Shown piece after piece: positions 1 to 4,404 of a stretch of DNA of 6,170 nt; position 1 is the stretch's first letter; each line of letters begins with the position of its first letter. The notes below the pieces were generated by a model. That model saw only the letters and a program-made list of their open reading frames with translations. It was not told the DNA's origin and searched no databases. The stretch spans positions 1 to 6,170 of the forward strand of contig CANQKG010000092.1 of NCBI GenBank assembly GCA_947624425.1. Direction: 5' to 3'. This DNA comes from an uncultured Clostridia bacterium. Lineage in GTDB: Bacteria; Bacillota; Clostridia; Oscillospirales; Ruminococcaceae. A program made the position numbers and the translations under genes.

Positions 1-220
1 TTCCGTCAGCATATTTTGTTAAAATTTCTATCAAAACATGCTTGTTCGCCAGTGCCTCCCTTGTCAAAGGGAGGGGAACCATGCGTCAGCATGGTGGAGG
101 GATTCACAGTCCGCAAAGCATAATTACAACCGCCATTCCCGCCTCGTTTCATCGCCCGCTGGGCGCGCTTCGGCAGGAAAGCCCTTTGACAAGGGAGGTC
201 TTGACAAGGACGGCAGCTTT
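1..220. repeat. MITE-like repeat, copy 1 (left edge cut by window)
   Basis: This non-coding stretch recurs at 280-499 with a constant offset of 279 bp and 8 differences in 220 positions (77, 122, 125, 135, 158, 160, 213, 214). Its core, 55-198, is bounded by perfect 17-bp terminal inverted repeats: CCTCCCTTGTCAAAGGG at 55-71 and CCCTTTGACAAGGGAGG at 182-198. Inside are a self-complementary CCTCCCTT/AAGGGAGG hairpin (55-74), a CCATGC/GCATGG hairpin (79-94) and a CGCCC/GGGCG hairpin (153-165). There is no transposase, so it resembles a non-autonomous miniature element. Short frames through it are not convincing genes. Because homology starts at base 1, the true left end may lie outside the window. 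Confidence 0.8.
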
Positions 221-279
221 GCGGTTGAAAAGAGATAAGTGAAACAATAAAATCTTCCGGTGTCGCGTCCGTTGATATC

Positions 280-499
280 TTCCGTCAGCATATTTTGTTA
301 AAATTTCTATCAAAACATGCTTGTTCGCCAGTGCCTCCCTTGTCAAAGGGAGGGGGACCATGCGTCAGCATGGTGGAGGGATTCACAGTCCGCAAAGCAT
401 CATCACAACCGCCGTTCCCGCCTCGTTTCATCGCCCACCGGGCGCGCTTCGGCAGGAAAGCCCTTTGACAAGGGAGGTCTTGACAAGGACGATAGCTTT
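280..499. repeat. MITE-like repeat, copy 2
   Basis: Second direct copy, with terminal inverted repeats at 334-350 and 461-477 giving a 144-bp core, the CCATGC hairpin at 358-373 and the CGCCC/GGGCG hairpin at 432-444. The two substitutions in that last hairpin fall in its 3-nt loop, so the stem is kept. Homology runs well outside the inverted repeats (54 bp to the left, 22 bp to the right). This favours tandem duplication of a larger block over two independent insertions. A 59-bp spacer (221-279) separates the copies. It lies downstream of the minus-strand operon, and its hairpins could shape the 3' end of that transcript. Confidence 0.8.
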
Positions 500-523
500 C
501 GCGTAAATATTGTTTGTCCCTCG

Positions 524-550
524 AAGCGTCTCGGCAAAGCCGAGACGCTT
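524..550 (-). terminator. 12-bp hairpin over the amidohydrolase stop codon
   Basis: A perfect 12-bp stem (524-535 with 539-550) closes on a 3-nt loop and includes two of the three bases of the stop codon at 549-551. Its position at the end of the minus-strand operon suggests a transcription end or mRNA 3' stabiliser. On neither strand is the stem followed by a run of T, so it is not a canonical intrinsic terminator. Confidence 0.4.
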
Positions 551-1331
551 ACTCCAATATCCGCAGCGCGTTTTGATAGGCGATCTGCTCCAATGCCGCG
601 GAGGGCAGGTTCAGCCGGTAAAAGGCGGCGACCTCCTCCTTCGGCTCCCAGAGCGGGAAATCGGTTCCGAACAAAATCCGCTCCGCACCGTAGCCGCTAA
701 TATACCGGCGCATTTCCTCCGGCGACAGGTACCGAAAGCAGCTGGACAGATCCAAAAAGCAATCGGCGTCCCGCAGGCAGGCGTACGCTTCCTCAAACAG
801 CGACCAGCCGCCCAGATGCGCCGCGATCACCCGCAGCCGCGGAAAAAGCTCCAGCACCCGCCGCAGTCGACGCGGGTGAGAAAAATCATGCCGCGGATCG
901 CCGCAATGAAACAGCACCGGCATACCGTCTTGCAGGTAATCATAAAGCGGAAAAAGCCGCTTGTCGTCGATCGCAAACCCCTGCACGTCGGGGTGGAGCT
1001 TGATCCCTCGCAGTCCGATATCGGAAATGAACGCCGCTTCTTCCACCAGCCCTTCCATACCGGCGTGCACCGTTCCGAAACCGTAACACACGCTCTGCTT
1101 TTTAACCTCTCCCGCGACAAACTCATTGATATGCCGCACCTGATCGGGACGCTCCGCCACCGGCAGCAGCACAAAGCGGGTGATCCCCGCTTCCTTCCCC
1201 TTTTTCAGCAGGGTGTCCACCCTGCCGGTCAGGTCGGTGTGGATCCCGTAAAAGCGGCAGGTGGCGTCGGTCGCCTTTTCGGCGATCTTGTCGGGATACA
1301 CATGGGTATGAAAATCAATCAGTTCCATCAT
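549..1331 (-). CDS. Amidohydrolase family protein (Amidohydro_2-like TIM barrel)
   Basis: A 260-residue cytoplasmic metal-dependent hydrolase of the amidohydrolase superfamily. Visible motifs are the N-terminal HxH metal site (DFHTH, His8 and His10), GIKLHPD (Lys111, His113), LFHCGDP (His142), AAHLGG (His172) and the late barrel aspartate in FGTDFP (Asp224). These follow the usual order along the barrel, and the length suits the single-domain PF04909 type. There is no signal peptide. The first ATG overlaps the stop of the upstream GH13 gene by 4 bp (ATGA), which points to translational coupling; a second ATG follows directly, so the start is uncertain by one codon. The family covers decarboxylases, lactonases and C-N or C-O hydrolases, and the substrate cannot be read from sequence. 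Its tie to a sugar hydrolase suggests, but does not show, a role in carbohydrate or glycoside catabolism. Confidence 0.88.
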   Translation of the reverse strand: MMELIDFHTHVYPDKIAEKATDATCRFYGIHTDLTGRVDTLLKKGKEAGITRFVLLPVAERPDQVRHINEFVAGEVKKQSVCYGFGTVHAGMEGLVEEAAFISDIGLRGIKLHPDVQGFAIDDKRLFPLYDYLQDGMPVLFHCGDPRHDFSHPRRLRRVLELFPRLRVIAAHLGGWSLFEEAYACLRDADCFLDLSSCFRYLSPEEMRRYISGYGAERILFGTDFPLWEPKEEVAAFYRLNLPSAALEQIAYQNALRILE

Positions 1332-2629
1332 CTTTCACACTTCCAGAAATAGGCGGAGTAGGGCGGAAGGATGCTGCCGCCCCCGAAATCATGCGGCTCG
1401 CCGGTGATCAAATCGACCGCCTGCCCGCAGCCCGCGTCAAAGTGGGCGGCAAAGGGAGCGCTGTCGATATTCACCGCGACCAGCACCCGTTCATCCTCGC
1501 TTTTCCGCTCGAAAATACACTGCTTATTTTGCAGCAGTACCGACCGGAAAGCGCCGCGGCAAAGCGCCTCGCTTTCCCGATGCGCGTTGCTGAGCGATGC
1601 GATCCACTTTGTCAAATCGTTCTCCTGCGGCGTTTGGAGGGCGGGACGAAGCGCGTCGTCCCCTTCCTCCTTCCTGCCGGTCAGACCCCACTCGCTCCCG
1701 TAATAGACGCAGGGGATCCCCGGCATACCGAACAAAAGCGCATAGAGCAGAGGCAGGTGACGCGGATTTTGCAAAATGCTTGCCGCACGGGTCACATCAT
1801 GATTGTCCACAAAGCAAAACAGGTGCTTTCCCTTATAAAGCGTCCAGCTTTCGGGACCGAACTGCCGCAGCAGCGAATGGACGATCTCAAACAGGTTCTC
1901 GCTGTTGCAGCTGGAATAAAGTCCCTTGTAGCACTCGTAGTTGGTGGCGGAATGAAGCATACCGTCATTCACCCAGCGGTTGTAATCGCCGTGGAGCAGC
2001 TCCCCCATCAGCCAAAGGCCGTCGCCGAACTGTTGCCGCAGCTCGGACAGAAAGGCAAAATCAAGGCAGTACGCCACATCCAGCCGCAGACCGTCGATCC
2101 CGAACGCCTCTTTCCAGAACCGCACCGCGTCAAAGATATGGCGGCGCACCTGCGGATTTTGCAGGTTGAGCTTCACAAGCTCATAATGCCCTTCCCAGCC
2201 CTCGTACCAAAAGCCGTCGTGATAGCCGGAGTCGCCGTCGAAATTGAGGTAAAACCAGTCGCGGTAGGGAGACTCCCATTTTCGGCACAGCACGTCCTGA
2301 AACGCCCAGAAACCGCGCCCGACATGGTGAAACACGCCGTCCAGCACCACCCGGATCCCCGCCCGATGCAGCGCGTCACAGACGGCACGGAAATCCTCGT
2401 TGGTGCCAAGGCGGCAGTCGATCTCATAAAAATCGCGGGTATCGTACCCGTGCCGGTCGGACTGAAAGACCGGCGCAAAGTACACCGCGTTCGCGCCAAG
2501 CCTTTGGATATGGGGAATCCATTCGGTCACACGCCCGATCCGGTTGACCGTCACCCCGTCGTTTTCACGCGGCGCATCACAGAGTCCGAGCGGATAGATT
2601 TGGTAGAATACACTCTCATTTGCCCACAT
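1328..2629 (-). CDS. GH13 alpha-amylase-family glycoside hydrolase, intracellular
   Basis: A 433-residue (beta/alpha)8 glycoside hydrolase that should cleave alpha-glucosidic bonds in maltodextrin-type substrates. All four GH13 signature regions are present: region I DGVFHH (97-102), region II GLRLD with nucleophile Asp184, region III GE with acid/base Glu210, and region IV DNHD with stabiliser Asp278. The N-terminal FYQIYPLG block is typical of cyclomaltodextrinase, neopullulanase and alpha-glucosidase relatives. About 90 C-terminal residues form the expected small beta domain. With no signal peptide and no N-terminal carbohydrate-binding domain, it most likely acts on imported oligosaccharides in the cytoplasm. 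The start is 5 bp after the XRE gene stop and has an AAGGAGG site inside that gene's last codons. The exact GH13 subfamily and substrate are not determined. Confidence 0.93.
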   Translation of the reverse strand: MWANESVFYQIYPLGLCDAPRENDGVTVNRIGRVTEWIPHIQRLGANAVYFAPVFQSDRHGYDTRDFYEIDCRLGTNEDFRAVCDALHRAGIRVVLDGVFHHVGRGFWAFQDVLCRKWESPYRDWFYLNFDGDSGYHDGFWYEGWEGHYELVKLNLQNPQVRRHIFDAVRFWKEAFGIDGLRLDVAYCLDFAFLSELRQQFGDGLWLMGELLHGDYNRWVNDGMLHSATNYECYKGLYSSCNSENLFEIVHSLLRQFGPESWTLYKGKHLFCFVDNHDVTRAASILQNPRHLPLLYALLFGMPGIPCVYYGSEWGLTGRKEEGDDALRPALQTPQENDLTKWIASLSNAHRESEALCRGAFRSVLLQNKQCIFERKSEDERVLVAVNIDSAPFAAHFDAGCGQAVDLITGEPHDFGGGSILPPYSAYFWKCER

Positions 2630-2634
2630 GACGG

Positions 2635-2982
2635 TTACTCCTCCTTGTTTTTCAGCGCGATCGCCGCGCTGATCTCGATGGCATGGGTCAGCTTTTCGAT
2701 CTCCTCCTCGGTCAGCCGTTTCCCCTGAAAGGAGATGGCAGACTGCCCTGCCAGATACTGCCGCAGCGCCGTCATCAGCTCGACCGGTTCCTCCCGCAGT
2801 CCGAGCATTTCCTCCACCGAGACCGAGAACAGCTCGCTCAATCGGATCACCGTGTCCAGATCAGGCTCCCGCCTGCCCTGCTCGTACATTCCGACAGCAC
2901 TTTTCGAGATGCCGAGCTTTGCGGCAAGCTCCGCCTGGGTCATGCCGCGCTCCTGCCGGAGCTGTTGGAGCTTCAGCTTCAT
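2635..2982 (-). CDS. XRE/Cro-CI family transcriptional regulator
   Basis: A 115-residue DNA-binding protein. Residues 3-60 form a classic HTH_3 domain: TQAELAAKLG (15-24) is the scaffold helix and SKSAVGMYEQG (26-36) the recognition helix, ending in FSVSVEEMLG. The tail from about 63 is charged and helical, probably for dimerisation. The reading frame stays open upstream to 3129, but that extension runs through the promoter and operator; the start at 2982 has a GGGAGG site 7 bp away (2990-2995) and gives the normal domain register. It is the first gene of the minus-strand operon and is divergent from the recombinase operon. It is the natural candidate to bind the 3048-3094 inverted repeat. 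That target is inferred from position. Confidence 0.9.
   Translation of the reverse strand: MKLKLQQLRQERGMTQAELAAKLGISKSAVGMYEQGRREPDLDTVIRLSELFSVSVEEMLGLREEPVELMTALRQYLAGQSAISFQGKRLTEEEIEKLTHAIEISAAIALKNKEE
2638..2646 (-). promoter_or_regulatory. Ribosome binding site of the GH13 gene, inside the XRE gene
   Basis: On the minus strand AAGGAGGAG spells the final Lys-Glu-Glu codons of the XRE regulator and also serves as the Shine-Dalgarno site, about 10 bp from the ATG at 2629. This fixes the GH13 start and ties its translation to that of the regulator. Confidence 0.8.
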
Positions 2983-3004
2983 GTCCACCCCTCCCTTTTT
3001 GGTC

Positions 3005-3033
3005 AGTATACCACGCTTTGTGAAAAAATGCAA
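3005..3033 (-). promoter_or_regulatory. Promoter for the XRE-GH13-amidohydrolase operon
   Basis: On the minus strand TTGCAT (3028-3033) and TATACT (3005-3010) are 17 bp apart, with an extended -10 TG. The start of transcription would be near 2998, giving a leader of only about 15 nt before the ATG at 2982. Confidence 0.75.
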
Positions 3034-3043
3034 GAAAAAAGTG

Positions 3044-3073
3044 TTGACAAAACCACATTTCGTGTGATACAAT
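3044..3073 (+). promoter_or_regulatory. Promoter for the recombinase operon
   Basis: A perfect TTGACA (3044-3049) and TACAAT (3068-3073) are 18 bp apart, with an extended -10 (TGA before TACAAT). It reads into the small gene at 3106. The inverted repeat at 3048-3094 fills the spacer and the initiation region, so a bound repressor would block polymerase directly. Confidence 0.82.
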
Positions 3074-3094
3074 AGTACACGAAATGTGGTTTTG
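3048..3094. promoter_or_regulatory. Perfect 18-bp inverted repeat, likely operator
   Basis: The arms 3048-3065 and 3077-3094 are exact reverse complements (outer part CAAAACCACATTTCGTGT) around an 11-bp spacer that holds most of the -10 box. The left arm starts inside the -35 hexamer and the right arm covers the expected transcription start. This is the usual arrangement for a repressor operator, most simply for the XRE protein encoded next door. The left arm is not transcribed from the rightward promoter, so an RNA hairpin role there is unlikely. Confidence 0.7.
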
Positions 3095-3105
3095 AGGTGA
3101 TGACA

Positions 3106-3291
3106 ATGACATTGAAGGAACTGGGACAAAGCTATTACAGGGAGGCGGAGCGGCTGAGCGTGCGGATCAAGGTACTCAAAGCGCGCCCGGACGCGCGCGA
3201 TCCGTCGGTATCGCGGCGGATCGCCATGCTCCAGAGTGAGGCGCGGTATCTGCGGGAGATCGGCGGACAGCTGCTGCGGTACCGGTCATGA
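3106..3291 (+). CDS. Small charged helical protein of unknown function
   Basis: A 61-residue protein, rich in Arg, Glu and Leu, predicted by eye to form two long helices (about 2-24 and 33-56) and perhaps a helical hairpin. No signal peptide, membrane segment or metal site is seen. I place the start at the ATG at 3106 because GAGGTG (3094-3099) sits 6 bp upstream; the in-frame GTG (3097) and ATG (3100) would overlap that site. The stop overlaps the next gene's ATG by 4 bp, so the two proteins are probably made together. Similar small proteins sit beside sigma-like HTH genes in mobile elements of Firmicutes, from memory. A role as partner or modulator of the next protein is a guess. Confidence 0.72.
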   Translation: MTLKELGQSYYREAERLSVRIKVLKARPDARDPSVSRRIAMLQSEARYLREIGGQLLRYRS

Positions 3292-3575
3292 GCAGGCGTG
3301 TTTCTTACGAGCTGCTGTCGGAGCAGCTTGGTGCCCCACTGCCGGACGACCGGGAGGCGCGCCGACGGCTGTACGCCCTGACCGCCCGCGCGATCAAAGA
3401 GCGGCTGCCCGACCGCCAGCAGGCGGTGATACGGCTGTGCGTTTTGGAAGGGCAAACGGTGCGGCAGGCGGCAAAGCAGCTTGGGGTCAGCGCGTCCACC
3501 ATCTCCAGAGAGCGAAAACGCGCCCTTGCCACCCTCTTAAACGCACTGGAGTACGCCATGGAGCTGCTGCGATAG
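3288..3575 (+). CDS. Sigma-70 region-4-like HTH protein
   Basis: A 95-residue protein whose C-terminal half matches sigma region 4: LPDRQQAVIRLCVLEGQTVR (40-59), then the helix-turn-helix AAKQLGVSASTISRERKRAL (61-80). The N-terminal 35 residues are helical and carry no recognisable sigma region 2, so it cannot melt a promoter alone. It may be a transcription activator, an accessory DNA-binding factor or a phage-type regulator (ArpU-like proteins have a similar layout). The start overlaps the preceding stop (ATGA). The recombinase gene begins 28 bp after its stop, so one transcript probably carries all three. Its target promoter is unknown; the recombinase operon or the intergenic promoter at 4261-4289 are candidates. 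Confidence 0.82.
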   Translation: MSRRVSYELLSEQLGAPLPDDREARRRLYALTARAIKERLPDRQQAVIRLCVLEGQTVRQAAKQLGVSASTISRERKRALATLLNALEYAMELLR

Positions 3576-3603
3576 GGTTCGGACAAAAAGGAGGCAGGAG
3601 AAC

Positions 3604-4215
3604 ATGGGGAGCCGCATTTACGGATATGTGCGGGTGTCGAACCTCGACCAGAACGAGGCGCGGCAGATGCTGGCACTGCGGGAGCGGCAGGTGCCGCGGC
3701 AAAATATTTATGTGGATAAGCAGTCGGGGAAGGATTTTGACCGACCGCAGTACCGGCGGCTGGTCGGGCGGCTGACCCCCGGCGATCTGCTTTATATTTT
3801 GAGCATCGACCGGCTGGGGCGGAATTATGAGGAGATCCAGAACCAGTGGCGTATCCTCACCAAGGAAAAGGGCGTTGACATTGTGGTGCTGGATATGCCG
3901 CTTTTGGACACCCGGCTGAATAAGGATCTGATGGGTACCTTTATCGCCGATCTGGTGCTGCAGATCCTGTCGTTTGTGGCGCAAAGCGAGCGGGAGAATA
4001 TCCGAAAACGGCAGGCGCAGGGGATCGCGGCGGCGAGGGCGCGGGGCGTGCGGTTCGGCAGACCCGAAAAGGCGGTGCCCGCCAACTTCGGGGCAACCGT
4101 GCGGGCATGGGAGAAAGGGCAGATTTCGATCATGCAGGCGATCGCCCGCTGCGGCATGAGCGAGGCGACCTTCTACCGCCGCCTGCGGGAATACCGCCTC
4201 ACCCACAAAAAATAG
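3604..4215 (+). CDS. Small serine recombinase (resolvase/invertase family)
   Basis: A 203-residue site-specific recombinase of usual resolvase/invertase length. The catalytic domain opens with IYGYVRVSNLDQNEA, giving nucleophile Ser12 and Arg10. DRLGRN supplies active-site arginines Arg70 and Arg73. SFVAQSERENIRKRQAQGI (123-141) is the conserved dimer-forming E-helix region. The linker GVRFGRP leads to a C-terminal DNA-binding helix-turn-helix (about 175-200, with SEATFYRRLREY). A clear AAGGAGG (3588-3594) lies 9 bp before the ATG. All key residues are intact, so it should be active. The first candidate crossover palindrome begins 3 bp after its stop codon, which suggests it works locally, most likely as a DNA invertase; a resolvase role is the main alternative. 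Confidence 0.93.
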   Translation: MGSRIYGYVRVSNLDQNEARQMLALRERQVPRQNIYVDKQSGKDFDRPQYRRLVGRLTPGDLLYILSIDRLGRNYEEIQNQWRILTKEKGVDIVVLDMPLLDTRLNKDLMGTFIADLVLQILSFVAQSERENIRKRQAQGIAAARARGVRFGRPEKAVPANFGATVRAWEKGQISIMQAIARCGMSEATFYRRLREYRLTHKK

Positions 4216-4217
4216 CG

Positions 4218-4243
4218 CTATCAAAAAGTATACTTTTTGATAG
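4218..4243. other. Palindrome 1, candidate recombinase crossover site
   Basis: A perfect 26-bp palindrome with outer half-site CTATCAAAAAGTA, centre AT. Its 20-bp core 4221-4240 recurs at 4358-4377 with one mismatch. Length, near-perfect dyad and A-tract half-sites resemble serine-invertase sites such as hix (half-site TTATCAAAAAC from memory), and the central AT is the overlap dinucleotide used by Tn3-type resolvases. The pairing weakly extends to 4215-4246. It is AT-rich with no T-run, so it is a poor terminator. Confidence 0.7.
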
Positions 4244-4367
4244 TGCCGTATTTCCCGCTTATCATATCACAAATTTGCGATAAACGCAAGCATTTCCCGG
4301 ATATTTTGACTGATTTTTTGAAAACTTTCTCATTTTTTGCTTTTCGACCGGCTAATGTCAAAAAGTA
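4231..4367. other. Putative invertible promoter segment
   Basis: Centre to centre the two palindromes are 137 bp apart and bracket almost the whole gap between the recombinase and the surface-protein gene. Exchange at the central AT pairs in inverted sense would flip 4231-4367. The leftward promoter would then read right, with its -35 at 4309-4314 and -10 at 4332-4337, about 67 bp before the ATG at 4405. The given sequence therefore looks like the OFF state. Because both cores are nearly symmetric, the sequence alone does not say whether inversion or deletion is preferred. Confidence 0.55.
4261..4289 (-). promoter_or_regulatory. Leftward promoter between the two palindromes
   Basis: On the minus strand TTGCGT (4284-4289) and TATGAT (4261-4266) are separated by exactly 17 bp, with an extended -10 (TGA before TATGAT). 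In this orientation it would transcribe through palindrome 1 into the antisense strand of the recombinase gene, where no minus-strand gene is convincing. No comparable plus-strand promoter is seen in this interval: TTGACT (4306-4311) has no acceptable -10 at 16-18 bp. A short TTGCG/CGCAA dyad (4275-4289) overlaps the -35. Confidence 0.65.
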
Positions 4368-4387
4368 TACCTTTTGACATTAGCCGG
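4348..4387. other. Palindrome 2, candidate recombinase crossover site
   Basis: A 40-bp palindrome (arms 4348-4367 and 4368-4387) with one mismatched pair. Its centre matches palindrome 1: TCAAAAAGTATACCTTTTGA at 4358-4377, against T in place of the second C. The outer arms (CCGGCTAATG) are unrelated to palindrome 1, so only the core is shared, as expected for two recognition sites rather than a duplicated block. It ends 17 bp before the surface-protein ATG and leaves that gene's ribosome site intact. No T-run follows on either strand. Confidence 0.7.
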
Positions 4388-4404
4388 AACAGAAAGGAAG
4401 AATC

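Noticed and set aside
29..37. CTATCAAAA in the repeats (also 308-316) resembling the palindrome half-site
   Set aside because: Only 9 bp match, the sequence departs at the key core positions and there is no dyad partner, so this is most likely chance.
1..499. CRISPR array or tandem regulatory RNA genes
   Set aside because: There are only two long copies, with no short repeat-spacer periodicity and no cas genes. The internal hairpins fit a miniature inverted-repeat element better.
38..700. Short frames inside the MITE-like repeats, some extending to 700
   Set aside because: They start in the inverted repeat, have no ribosome site or domain, and duplicate simply because the DNA is duplicated.
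1391..2728. Long plus-strand open frame (445 codons) opposite the GH13 gene, and similar frames at 510-1352
   Set aside because: They are antisense shadows of genes with full GH13 and amidohydrolase motifs. Their translations show no domain and biased Arg/Pro/His composition, and they lack ribosome sites.
2983..3129. N-terminal extension of the XRE gene to 3129
   Set aside because: It would translate through the divergent promoter and operator. The start at 2982 has a proper ribosome site and a standard HTH register.
3487..4224. Minus-strand 245-codon frame opposite the recombinase
   Set aside because: The plus strand encodes an intact serine recombinase with catalytic Ser12 and a strong ribosome site. 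The antisense product has no recognisable features, even though a leftward promoter lies nearby.
4215..4387. The two palindromes as rho-independent terminators of the recombinase operon
   Set aside because: Palindrome 1 has an AT-rich stem and neither is followed by a T-run. The shared core in both argues for protein recognition, though some termination effect cannot be excluded.
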